Assembly (NCBI GenBank): GCA_023403845.1
Contig: JAEYDL010000011.1
Span: 1-64,000 of the forward strand
Direction of reading: 5' to 3'
Source: Pseudomonadota bacterium
Lineage (GTDB): Bacteria; Desulfobacterota; Desulfovibrionia; Desulfovibrionales; Desulfovibrionaceae
DNA: 64,000 nt
The position numbers and the translations under genes are program-made. A model generated the notes under the pieces. That model searched no databases and was not told the origin of the DNA. It saw nothing but the letters and a program-made list of their open reading frames with translations. This document shows positions 52,322 to 61,124 of the stretch, in pieces; within the stretch, counting starts at the first letter, position 1; each line of letters begins with the position of its first letter.

Positions 52322-55234
52322 ATGAATCATTCCTGCATTCACATTGAGGGCGCGCGCCAGCACAACCTCAAAAATCTTGATCTCGATATCCCCCGCGACG
52401 AACTGGTCGTGGTCTGCGGTCCCTCAGGATCAGGCAAGTCCACGCTGGCTTTTGACATCGTCTATGCCGAAGGCCAGCGGCGCTATGTGGAGTCGCTCTC
52501 CGCCTACGCCCGACAGTTCCTTCCCCAGATGGACAAGCCTGACGTGGACAAGATCGAAGGGCTTTCCCCCGCCATTTCCCTCGAACAGCAGACCACCGGG
52601 CGCAACCCGCGTTCCACGGTGGGCACCGTCACCGAAGTCTATGACTTTCTGCGCGTCTTTTACGCCCGGCTCGGAAAAATGTACTGCCCCCAGTGCGGGC
52701 GTCCCATCGAGGCGCGCGCCGCGGACGAAATCATTGCCGATATTCTGAGTCTGCCCGAAGGCACGCGCATCATCCTCATGGCTCCGCTGGTGGAACTGCA
52801 AAAGGGAACACATGCCGACAGGCTCAAGAAAATAAAGTCCGAAGGTTTCGTGCGCGTGCGCGTAGACGGACGGATGTACGGCATCGACGAAGTTCCCCCT
52901 CTGGACAAGAACAAAAAACATACGCTCGATCTTGTGATCGACCGGCTGGTCATCAAGGAAGGCATCCGGGGAAGGCTCGCCGATTCGGTCGAACTGGCTC
53001 TGAAATACGGGGACGGGAGACTCATCATTCATGAACCAGATCACGCCGAGGATGAAAATCATGGCGATACCGTGCATGCCACGGAATCGGTCTGCCCCGT
53101 CTGCAAGATCAGTCTGCCGGCTCCGAGCCCGCAGCTCTTTTCCTTCAACAGTCCTCAGGGGGCCTGTCCACGCTGCTCGGGACTCGGAACCGTGGAATAT
53201 TTCGAACCCATGCTCATCGCGCCGAACCGGGGGCTTTCGCTGAACACCAGAGCCATCCTGCCGTGGGCCAATCCCAAGACCTTCGCCCGCTACGAGGAAG
53301 CCCTGTCGGCTCTGGGCAAGCGCCACGGATTCACGTTGTCCACGCCGCTCTCCGACTATTCTCCGGAGGCGCTGCGTATTCTCTTCTACGGCGAGGAAAG
53401 ACAGACTGCAAAGAGCGGACTGCGCCGCAACCGTCTGGGCGGTTCCGTGGCGCTGGACGCCTCGAACGCCGAGACGGCCGCATCCGGTTCCCATGACGCG
53501 CCCCACAGTCCGGGAACGGACGTCTGGCCCGGCATCATCCCCCTGCTCGAACGCGGCATGCAATATGGGGATATGTGGCGGGATCTTCTGTCCCGTTATC
53601 TCCAGAGCATGGACTGTCCGGCCTGCCACGGCGCGCGCCTGCGCCCCGAATCGCTGGCCGTACGGGTGGACGATCTGAATATTCATCAGTTCTGTTCCCT
53701 GTCTGTGGAGCGGGCGCTGCGCTGGCTGAACGAACGGAATTTTTCGGGCCGCTTCTCCTTCGTGGCCGAACCGTTGCTCAAGGAACTCAACCATCGTCTG
53801 TCGTTCATGACCAACGTGGGCCTCGACTATATCTCGCTCGGCCGGACCATGACCACGCTCTCCGGCGGAGAGGCCCAGCGCATCCGCCTCGCCTCTCAGC
53901 TCGGTTCAGGACTGGTGGGCGTGACCTATGTGCTGGACGAACCTTCCATCGGTCTGCACCCCCGCGACAACGAACGGCTCATTCAGACCCTGCGCAGCCT
54001 GCAGCGACGAGGAAACACCGTTCTCGTTGTGGAACATGATGAAGCCACCATCCGCGAGGCGGATACGCTCATCGAACTGGGACCCGGCTCCGGAGCCCAC
54101 GGCGGCAATCTCGTGTATATGGGTTCGTTCAGGGATCTTGTCCGAACTTCGGATTCCCTGACCGCCAAATACATGCGCGGCGATCTTTCCGTCCCCCTGC
54201 CCGACGAACGGCGGGAACCGAAAGGCTGGCTCACCCTGCGTGGCGTAACCACCAACAACCTCCGTGACATCGACTGCCCCTTCCCGCTGGGCACGCTGAC
54301 CTGCGTGACGGGCGTTTCCGGTTCGGGCAAGAGTTCGCTTGTGGTGGACACGCTGTACAAGCATCTGGCGCTGGCTCAGGGCATCCGCGTAGATCAGCCC
54401 GGCAGCATCAGAGGCATCGACGGCATCGAGGCCATAGAGCGAATCGTGGCCATCGACCAGACGCCCATCGGCCGCACGCCCCGCTCCAATCCTGCCACCT
54501 ACACCAAGATCTTCGATGAAATTCGCCAGATCTTCGCCATGACGCCGGACGCGCGCAAACGCGGCTATCAGCCAGGCCGTTTCAGCTTCAACGTCAAGGG
54601 AGGACGGTGCGAGGCCTGCGGAGGAGACGGCCAGATCAGGGTGGAAATGCACTTTCTGCCCGACGTGTACGTCACCTGCGACGTGTGCAAGGGCAAGCGC
54701 TACAATCACGAAACGCTGGAAGTGCGCTACAAGGGACTGAACATCTCCGAAGTGCTGGATATGCCGGTGAAGGAGGCCAGACAGTTCTTTGAAAGTTATC
54801 CCGGTCTGGAACGCCGTCTTGCTGTTCTGGAAGATGTGGGACTGGACTACCTCCGTCTCGGGCAGCCGGCCACCACTCTCTCCGGAGGCGAGGCCCAGCG
54901 CATCAAGATTTCTCGCGAACTGGGCAAGCGATCGCTCCCCGGCACCCTGTACATTCTTGATGAACCCACAACGGGCCTGCACATGCACGAAGTGGGCAAG
55001 CTCGTAACCGTGCTGCATCACCTTGTGGACCTCGGGGCCACTGTCGTGGTCATCGAGCACAATACGGACGTGATTCTCGCTTCCGACTATGTCATTGATC
55101 TCGGCCCCGGCGGCGGAGACAACGGCGGACTCATCGTCTCCGCCGGAACTCCTGAAGCCATCATGGCAGACCCCAATTCGGTCACGGGCAAGTTCCTGAC
55201 GGAAGAACGCAGGATGCGCAGGACGCTGAAGTAA
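52322..55234 (+). CDS. uvrA: UvrABC system protein A
   Basis: The 970-residue damage sensor of nucleotide excision repair contains two ABC ATPase modules. The first has GPSGSGKST and a signature LSGGEAQRIRL; the second has GVSGSGKSS and LSGGEAQRIKI. Zinc sites occur at CPVC...CPRC and CEAC...CDVC, with a further pair CPQC and CPAC. The start at 52322 has AAAGGA seven bases upstream; the longer frame to 52214 is not supported. All nucleotide-binding motifs are intact. Confidence 0.97.
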   Translation: MNHSCIHIEGARQHNLKNLDLDIPRDELVVVCGPSGSGKSTLAFDIVYAEGQRRYVESLSAYARQFLPQMDKPDVDKIEGLSPAISLEQQTTGRNPRSTVGTVTEVYDFLRVFYARLGKMYCPQCGRPIEARAADEIIADILSLPEGTRIILMAPLVELQKGTHADRLKKIKSEGFVRVRVDGRMYGIDEVPPLDKNKKHTLDLVIDRLVIKEGIRGRLADSVELALKYGDGRLIIHEPDHAEDENHGDTVHATESVCPVCKISLPAPSPQLFSFNSPQGACPRCSGLGTVEYFEPMLIAPNRGLSLNTRAILPWANPKTFARYEEALSALGKRHGFTLSTPLSDYSPEALRILFYGEERQTAKSGLRRNRLGGSVALDASNAETAASGSHDAPHSPGTDVWPGIIPLLERGMQYGDMWRDLLSRYLQSMDCPACHGARLRPESLAVRVDDLNIHQFCSLSVERALRWLNERNFSGRFSFVAEPLLKELNHRLSFMTNVGLDYISLGRTMTTLSGGEAQRIRLASQLGSGLVGVTYVLDEPSIGLHPRDNERLIQTLRSLQRRGNTVLVVEHDEATIREADTLIELGPGSGAHGGNLVYMGSFRDLVRTSDSLTAKYMRGDLSVPLPDERREPKGWLTLRGVTTNNLRDIDCPFPLGTLTCVTGVSGSGKSSLVVDTLYKHLALAQGIRVDQPGSIRGIDGIEAIERIVAIDQTPIGRTPRSNPATYTKIFDEIRQIFAMTPDARKRGYQPGRFSFNVKGGRCEACGGDGQIRVEMHFLPDVYVTCDVCKGKRYNHETLEVRYKGLNISEVLDMPVKEARQFFESYPGLERRLAVLEDVGLDYLRLGQPATTLSGGEAQRIKISRELGKRSLPGTLYILDEPTTGLHMHEVGKLVTVLHHLVDLGATVVVIEHNTDVILASDYVIDLGPGGGDNGGLIVSAGTPEAIMADPNSVTGKFLTEERRMRRTLK

Positions 55235-55376
55235 GCCTTCTCATTGACGTACGCGCATCTTCAGGTCAGCATGGAAGGCTCGACGCCGAAAACGCCGTCG
55301 GGCCTCCCGTCCGCCCTTTCAGACGGCGCTGCTCCGTCTTCACGGACCTCTCCCTCAGCTCAAAGGACAGTTTTCC

Positions 55377-56162
55377 ATGCCCACTCTCGAACTCGATCAT
55401 GATCTGTGTATCCAATGCGGTCTCTGCGCCGGCGTCTGCCCCATCCATGTCATTGGCAGGCATCGCGACGGCCGGGTTGAAGTCGTCAGGCGCCTGATAC
55501 CGCGCTGCATCCAGTGCGGCCACTGCGTGGCCGTCTGTCCCAGAGGTGCCCTGACCCTGAACGAGGTTGCCCCCGATACACTGCAGGCCGTACATGAGGC
55601 TCCTCTTGACGTCCTCCAGCGGGACATGCTCTTCAAGAGCCGCCGCTCGATCCGGCGCTTTAAGGAAGAACCTGTCCCGCTTCCTCTGCTCCGGGAGGCG
55701 CTGGAAGATGCCCGTTATGCACCTACGGGCGGTAATAATCAGGCCGTGGAATGGCTGCTCGTGGATGGTCGGGACAAGCTCAGGACGATCGGAACGCGCA
55801 TCGCGGACTGGCTTGCGGAAAACGGCGGACCCTACAGGGCCGTCGCTACAGCCTTCCGGGCCGGCTCCGATCCCATTTTCCGCAATGCTCCGGCGCTGAT
55901 TCTCGCTCATTCGGAAGTGGCCATTCCCTCGGGCGTGCAGGATGCCTCGGCGGCAGTCAGTTATCTTGAACTTTCCCTGCACAGCCGGGGGCTGGGGTCC
56001 TGCTGGGCCGGATTTCCCGTCGATGCTGCACAGGCCGGCGTCGATCTCGGACTGCCGATCCCGGAAGGACGGCAGATCCACGCGGGCTTGATGATCGGAT
56101 TTTCTCAGACCAGATTTGCACGCGTCCCGCCGCGTCGCCCTGTACGCCTGACCATCATCTGA
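55377..56162 (+). CDS. Ferredoxin-nitroreductase fusion protein
   Basis: The 261-residue protein has two 4Fe-4S motifs in the first 60 residues (CIQCGLCAGVCP and CIQCGHCVAVCP). A nitroreductase-type FMN domain follows: SRRSIRRFKEEPVPLPLL, then YAPTGGNNQ. It likely moves electrons from the clusters to FMN and on to an unknown acceptor; this layout is common in anaerobes. AAAGGA stands nine bases before the ATG. Transcribed alone. Confidence 0.9.
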   Translation: MPTLELDHDLCIQCGLCAGVCPIHVIGRHRDGRVEVVRRLIPRCIQCGHCVAVCPRGALTLNEVAPDTLQAVHEAPLDVLQRDMLFKSRRSIRRFKEEPVPLPLLREALEDARYAPTGGNNQAVEWLLVDGRDKLRTIGTRIADWLAENGGPYRAVATAFRAGSDPIFRNAPALILAHSEVAIPSGVQDASAAVSYLELSLHSRGLGSCWAGFPVDAAQAGVDLGLPIPEGRQIHAGLMIGFSQTRFARVPPRRPVRLTII

Positions 56163-56187
56163 GAAGTTATGACCGATACGGGGAAAA

Positions 56188-56222
56188 GTCCCTGCATTCC
56201 GTCACACGGAACGCAGGGACTC
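56188..56222. terminator. Terminator between convergent nitroreductase and hypC genes
   Basis: A 15-base nearly perfect stem (AGTCCCTGCATTCCG) with a five-base loop. The minus strand continues with four T residues, the plus strand with CCTG, so it acts best on minus-strand transcripts. Confidence 0.6.
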
Positions 56223-56353
56223 CTGTTCCCGGCGCGCCTCATGACTCCGTTCCTTTTTCAAAAATCGACCGCATCAGAATGGCCGGAATGCCTTTCCGGT
56301 CCGTGTTCCTCCTTTCCACCCGCAAAACAATTCTGAAAAGACACCGCATATGA

Positions 56354-56404
56354 AATTCGGTCCCTGCTCCGCCCTGTCGAAAAGCGCGGAGTGGGGACCG
56401 AATT
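56354..56404 (-). terminator. Long hairpin just after hypC
   Basis: AATTCGGTCCC and GGGACCGAATT form 11 pairs, and an inner CTCCGC/GCGGAG stem adds six. On the minus strand ATTTCATAT follows. It is either a poor terminator or a stabilising 3' structure for hypC. Confidence 0.45.
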
Positions 56405-56428
56405 CGTGCGTCAGAAAATGGACGAAGA

Positions 56429-56680
56429 TCAGAAGGGCGCAGCTTCCCCGCTTTCCATCTCCGCCAGCTGACGGAACAGACGCAGACTTTCCTCGGCCTC
56501 GGTGCGTTCCATTTTGTGCATGGCGAATCCAGCATGCACGATGACGTAGTCGCCGATTTCCACAGGTTCCGGCAACAGCAGTCCGGAAACATTCAAACAG
56601 GTTGGCCCGTCGCCCACAGTGGCGCGCAGCATTCCATCTTCGCTTTTCTCAATGACCCTGGCAGGTATGGCAAGACACAT
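56429..56680 (-). CDS. hypC: Hydrogenase assembly chaperone HypC
   Basis: The 83-residue chaperone starts MCLAIPARVIEK; Cys2 binds the iron cofactor intermediate. GDYVIVHAGFAMHKM is the conserved centre. With HypD it builds the Fe(CN)2CO unit of NiFe hydrogenase. GAGGG stands six bases before the ATG at 56680. No hypD or hypE is adjacent. Divergent from the gene at 56847. Confidence 0.94.
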   Translation of the reverse strand: MCLAIPARVIEKSEDGMLRATVGDGPTCLNVSGLLLPEPVEIGDYVIVHAGFAMHKMERTEAEESLRLFRQLAEMESGEAAPF

Positions 56681-56810
56681 GCGTATCCCTCTTTTTTCGA
56701 TTTCGTCGCCGGTCGGAGTCACGGCGTATTTCTTCTAGAGTACTCACCGAACGCCGTGCACGCAAGTCCCGTACGTCCCGAAAATAAAAAATCATTTCCG
56801 GTCCCTAACC

Positions 56811-56839
56811 TTGACAGTCCATTTGGGAAGAGCTATTTG
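56811..56839 (+). promoter_or_regulatory. Possible promoter of the hypothetical gene at 56847
   Basis: A perfect TTGACA (56811-56816) stands 17 bases before a weak TATTTG (56834-56839). Transcription would begin almost at the ATG. Confidence 0.4.
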
Positions 56840-56846
56840 TTCAGCT

Positions 56847-57443
56847 ATGTATACCTGCAAGAATGCCATAGACAAGAAGTACGGAGTGTTCGGGACGGCC
56901 CTGAACACGTTGCTCTTGGCGTTGGCCTTCTTCCTTATCATGCCCGCTGAGGGCAACGCGGAAATCGCGAGATACGGTTCACATGTCACGTTCCGTGCGG
57001 AATGCCCGGACGGAAGTTTCCTGACGTCCGTTCAGCTGTCCGCTCTTGATGTTCTTCCGCAGCGACCGCTCGCTTTCCTCCCTTCGACCACCGAGAAGGC
57101 GGCGCTTCCCGATCTGGAACCGCAGGCCCCGGAAGGTGCAACGCTGGACGTGGCTGAAGACTGGTCGCTTCCCGTCAGCGCATTGACGGGAAATCGTGCT
57201 TCATTCCCCTCTGAAGCTATTCAGGAGAACATCAACGTCTCCGGCAAGAGCTTCAGACCCGCCAAGACTGGCGACAAGCGCTTTCATGCTTCCGACGACG
57301 CTGCCTGTGCCTGTTCCGCTGGAGCTGTTCTTCCGGAGCGTTCGCTCCACCCCACCATTGAGGCCCTGACAACACCACGTTGTCTTCTGCCCTCCGCACG
57401 TGGCCTCGTCGTCTTTTCCCTCCCACCGCCTCACACCTGCTAG
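56847..57443 (+). CDS. Hypothetical exported protein
   Basis: The frame encodes about 198 residues with genome-like codon bias. A hydrophobic segment (NTLLLALAFFLIMPAEGNAE, residues about 20-39) looks like a signal peptide with cleavage after GNA. The remainder is of mixed composition with several prolines and a C-terminal SLPPPHTC. No family is recognised and no RBS is seen. It lies upstream of secDF, where yajC is often found, but it does not resemble YajC. Confidence 0.45.
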   Translation: MYTCKNAIDKKYGVFGTALNTLLLALAFFLIMPAEGNAEIARYGSHVTFRAECPDGSFLTSVQLSALDVLPQRPLAFLPSTTEKAALPDLEPQAPEGATLDVAEDWSLPVSALTGNRASFPSEAIQENINVSGKSFRPAKTGDKRFHASDDAACACSAGAVLPERSLHPTIEALTTPRCLLPSARGLVVFSLPPPHTC

Positions 57444-57621
57444 GATCCATCCCGGTAGCCTGCAACCTTTTGGGTTGTCCCCGCTTCCGTCATTGAGATC
57501 CTGACCGTATTGCGTCCGCATTTCGGTGTTCTTGCGCCCGAATTCCGCGCAGTTTCGGTTGTCTACGACCCGTTGCAGAGAGGATATTCTTTCGCAACCG
57601 CGCGTAACTTGTGAGGAATAC

Positions 57622-60300
57622 ATGTTCAAACTCAAGTATAGGTTCGCCCTTGCCGCCGTGATCATGGCAGGCGCGTTATTCCTGCTTTTGCCTACGCTCA
57701 TGCCGGCAGGCAGCTCCCTCCCCGGCTCCAGCATCAATCTCGGTCTTGACCTCAAGGGCGGCGTGCAGCTGACACTGGGCGTGGATACCGACAAGGCCAT
57801 TCAGTCTGCTCTGACCAACAGCGGCCAGCTGCTCCGGCAGAAGGCGCTGGAAGAAGGCATCATCATTCTCGGCCCCAGGAGGCTTCCCGGCGGCACGCAG
57901 GAACTTGTCCTCGCCAGACCCGCGCAGATGGACGCCTTTGCAGCGCTGGCCCAAAAAGTCGCTCCCCAGGTGGTACTCGGCTCAGCCCGAACGGGCGCGG
58001 ACGGTGCTCTGCATCTGCCCATGACCTTTACAAGCGACTACGCGGCCCAGACGGAAAATCTGGCGGTGGATCAGGTGCTGCGCACCATTTCCAGCCGCAT
58101 TGACCAGTTCGGCGTGGCCGAACCGGATATCCGGAAGCAGCAGGACCATCGCATCCTGATTCAGCTTCCCGGCCTGACCAACGTCAAACGTGCCGTACAG
58201 CTCGTGGGACAGGCAGCCCATCTGTCCTTCCACCTGGTGCGTGACGACGTCACGTCCGGTTACGCCCTGCCCCCCGGCGTCGCCATGTACCCCATGCAGG
58301 AGCGCGGTGAAAACGGCAGGGCCGCTCAGATCCCGCTCGATACCACGCCTCTTCTGAGCGGCGAGGAAGTTGCCGACGCGCGCCCCGGCTTCGACGACAA
58401 GGGCAAGTCCATGGTCAGTCTCTCCTTCACACCGCGCGGCGCGGATCTTTTCGAGCTGGCCACCGGAGAACACAAGGGCAAACGTCTGGCCATCGTCCTT
58501 GACGGCGAAGTGCGCAGCGCTCCCGTCATTCAGGAAAAGATTTCCGGCGGCAGTGCCAGCATCACGGGACAGTTCTCGCCGGAAGAGGCACAGGATCTCG
58601 CCATCTCCCTGCGTTCGGGGTCGCTGGCCGCTCCGGTCCATGTTCTGGAAGAACGCTCGGTCGGCCCCGCCCTCGGGGAGGCTTCCATCCTCAGCGGTCT
58701 GCTGGCCGCCGCCATCGGCACTCTGGCCGTCATGATCATCATGCCCCTGCGTTACGGCTGGTCCGGCATGCTCGCCAACGGCATGCTCATATGCACGCTG
58801 ACCCTGCTTATGGGTGGAATGTCCGCTCTTGGAGCCACGCTGACCCTGCCCGGCATCGCCGGCGTCGTCCTGACCATCGGCATGGCTGTGGACGCCAACG
58901 TTCTCATCTTTGAACGCATCCGGGAAGAACTGGCGCTCGGACTCAGCGCGCCCAAGGCGATCAGGGCGGGATTCGAACGCGCGAGCCTGTCCATCACGGA
59001 TTCGAACATCACCACCGTCATCGTGGCCGCCATCCTCTATCAGTTTGGCACCGGCCCTGTCCGCGGCTTCGCCGTAACGCTGACGCTCGGCATCATTGCT
59101 TCCATGTTCACGGCGATCTTTGTCTGCCGCATCGCTCTTGACGCATGGATGGAACACACGCGCGGCGAACGGCTCAGCATGCACGGCCCCATGGAGCTGC
59201 GCTCCGCCTCCGGCTGGCTGGCCCGCTTCCCCTTCCTCCGCCATGCCAGACATATAGGCATGCTTGCCGGCGTGCTGCTGGCCGCCGCTATTCTTGCAGG
59301 CAGCCTGCGCGGCGGCCTCCAGTATGGCGTGGACTTCTCCGGCGGCGTCGCGACTCAGGTCCGTTTCGAACACCCGGTTACGGACAGAGAAATTGCCGCG
59401 GGTCTCGCCGACATGCATCTGGAGGGGTTCACCTCCCAGCAGTATGGCGATGACGGAACCCATTGGCTGCTGCGCTTTGGCCTGCCCGACATCCCTGCCC
59501 AGGAACTGGGCGGGCAGCTGCACGCCTCCCTGAGTGACAACGTGGGCGGAGGGAAGGTGACGGTCGAACGACTGGAAACAGTGGGACCGAAGGTAGGAAA
59601 CGATCTGCGCAACTCCGCCCTGGAAGCCATCTATTACGCGCTTCTTCTGATCACGGTCTATATTTCAGGCCGATTTGAACAACGCTGGGGCACGGCGGCC
59701 ATGATCGCCGCGTCTCTCGTCGCCGCCATGGCCGGACTCCAATGGGCGGGAGTGCCCACGGAATGGCGCATCGTCGCTGCAGTGGCCCTGACGCTGGGCC
59801 TCTGCTGGAAATTCCGGCTGGCCTTCGCGGCCGGAGCCATGATGAGTCTCCTGTTCGACGTGACCACCACGACCAGCATTCTCATTCTCCTCAATCAGGA
59901 AATAGACCTGAACATCGTGGCCGCTCTGCTGACCATTATCGGCTACTCGCTCAACGACACTATTGTCATCTTCGACCGCATTCGAGAAATGCTGCGGCGC
60001 GAAGATCCGAATTCGCCCCGCGCTCTGGGCGAAATCATTCAGGATGCGCTCGGTCAGACCATGAGCCGCACGCTGCTGACTGCAGGAACCACGCTGGTGG
60101 CGGCCTTCGCCCTTTTCGCTCTCGGCGGACACGTCATCTACGGCTTCGCTCTGACCATGCTCATAGGCGTTTTCATGGGAACTCTCTCCTCGCTGTTCGT
60201 CGCCGCACCCATCCTCCCCCTGTTCGGCGACAGCTCCAAGTTCAAAACGATCGTCACCATCGACTCGTTTGAAAAACCTGGAGAACACGGCGTGGTCTGA
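57622..60300 (+). CDS. secDF: Fused protein-export membrane protein SecDF
   Basis: The 892-residue protein joins SecD and SecF in one chain; together they use the proton gradient to aid protein export by SecYEG. The SecD part (1 to about 525) has SINLGLDLKGGVQLTLGVD, the periplasmic P1 head and GMAVDANVLIFERIREEL. The SecF part (from about 532) has GVDFSGGVATQVRF and IGYSLNDTIVIFDRIREML. Twelve membrane segments are expected. Start at 57622 after GAGGA. Separate secD and secF genes are the rule in many proteobacteria, so the fusion is notable. No yajC precedes it. Confidence 0.94.
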   Translation: MFKLKYRFALAAVIMAGALFLLLPTLMPAGSSLPGSSINLGLDLKGGVQLTLGVDTDKAIQSALTNSGQLLRQKALEEGIIILGPRRLPGGTQELVLARPAQMDAFAALAQKVAPQVVLGSARTGADGALHLPMTFTSDYAAQTENLAVDQVLRTISSRIDQFGVAEPDIRKQQDHRILIQLPGLTNVKRAVQLVGQAAHLSFHLVRDDVTSGYALPPGVAMYPMQERGENGRAAQIPLDTTPLLSGEEVADARPGFDDKGKSMVSLSFTPRGADLFELATGEHKGKRLAIVLDGEVRSAPVIQEKISGGSASITGQFSPEEAQDLAISLRSGSLAAPVHVLEERSVGPALGEASILSGLLAAAIGTLAVMIIMPLRYGWSGMLANGMLICTLTLLMGGMSALGATLTLPGIAGVVLTIGMAVDANVLIFERIREELALGLSAPKAIRAGFERASLSITDSNITTVIVAAILYQFGTGPVRGFAVTLTLGIIASMFTAIFVCRIALDAWMEHTRGERLSMHGPMELRSASGWLARFPFLRHARHIGMLAGVLLAAAILAGSLRGGLQYGVDFSGGVATQVRFEHPVTDREIAAGLADMHLEGFTSQQYGDDGTHWLLRFGLPDIPAQELGGQLHASLSDNVGGGKVTVERLETVGPKVGNDLRNSALEAIYYALLLITVYISGRFEQRWGTAAMIAASLVAAMAGLQWAGVPTEWRIVAAVALTLGLCWKFRLAFAAGAMMSLLFDVTTTTSILILLNQEIDLNIVAALLTIIGYSLNDTIVIFDRIREMLRREDPNSPRALGEIIQDALGQTMSRTLLTAGTTLVAAFALFALGGHVIYGFALTMLIGVFMGTLSSLFVAAPILPLFGDSSKFKTIVTIDSFEKPGEHGVV

Positions 60301-60584
60301 GCAATAAGGATCCCCCTTCCTTAATCCCATGCCGGCCGGTCTCCCTCTCCCCCCAAACAAGGAGCCGGCCACTCCTCCCCACCGCGGCGCCCCATCCTCC
60401 CCCTAAACGGGGCGCCGCCCAAATCCCCCCTGGCGTCATGTCCCCCTTGATGACGCCGCAGCCTTCCGTCAAATTTCCATGTACAGCGGTTCCTCCCCCC
60501 GCCGGAACTTGACGGAAGGTTCTTTTTTGTCAAAAATGAAACAATAATGATGCAAAACAATCTTGTACACAACGGACTCTCTTG
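60301..60584. other. Region after secDF with three successive hairpins
   Basis: Contains GGCGCCCC/GGGGCGCC (about 60386-60418), GGCGTCA/TGACGCC (60432-60457) and the terminator at 60463-60528. The sequence is rich in C runs. No gene. Confidence 0.5.
60463..60528 (+). terminator. Terminator of secDF
   Basis: A ten-base outer stem CTTCCGTCAA/TTGACGGAAG with an inner GTTCC/GGAAC stem is followed by GTTC and six T residues. Confidence 0.75.
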
Positions 60585-61124
60585 ATGGCCCGCAATTCTG
60601 ACAGGCTCCTCGCAGCCGCCATGACCACGCTGGCGCAAACGCCGCAAGCGTCTCTCGAACAAATCGCCGAAGCGGCGGGCGTCGCCCGCACAACGCTGTT
60701 CCGCCACTTCCGCACCAGACAGGAACTTTTGCGCGCTCTGGCCGAGGAAGCCGTACGCCAGTGCACCGAGGCCGCAGCGCCGTCTCTCGGTTCCGCGCTG
60801 CCCCCGGATGAAAAGCTCCGTCGCGCCGTGAAGGCGCTGATTCCTCTTGGGGCTGCCCTCCGTTTTCTGAGCTATCAGCCCTGCCGCTCTGCAGATCCCG
60901 AACTGGAACGCATCAACGCGGGCTATCTGGAGCCATGGAAAAGCATCGTGCCTGAACTGAAGCATGCAGGCTTTCTCGCTCCGGACATCCCTCTGCCCTG
61001 GGCCGTCGCCCTGCTCGACATGCTTATTTTCGGAGCCTGGGAGGCCATTCACCATGGCGACCTCGCCCCCAACTGTGCAGCGGAACTGGTCGTGCGCACG
61101 TTTTTCAGGGGGGTCGGCGCATGA
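60585..61124 (+). CDS. TetR family transcriptional regulator
   Basis: The 179-residue protein has an N-terminal TetR-type helix-turn-helix (SLEQIAEAAGVARTTLFRHF, about residues 24-43) and an all-helical ligand domain. It overlaps the MATE pump gene by four bases (ATGA), so it probably represses that pump and responds to its substrate. The ATG at 60585 has only a weak RBS. Confidence 0.9.
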   Translation: MARNSDRLLAAAMTTLAQTPQASLEQIAEAAGVARTTLFRHFRTRQELLRALAEEAVRQCTEAAAPSLGSALPPDEKLRRAVKALIPLGAALRFLSYQPCRSADPELERINAGYLEPWKSIVPELKHAGFLAPDIPLPWAVALLDMLIFGAWEAIHHGDLAPNCAAELVVRTFFRGVGA

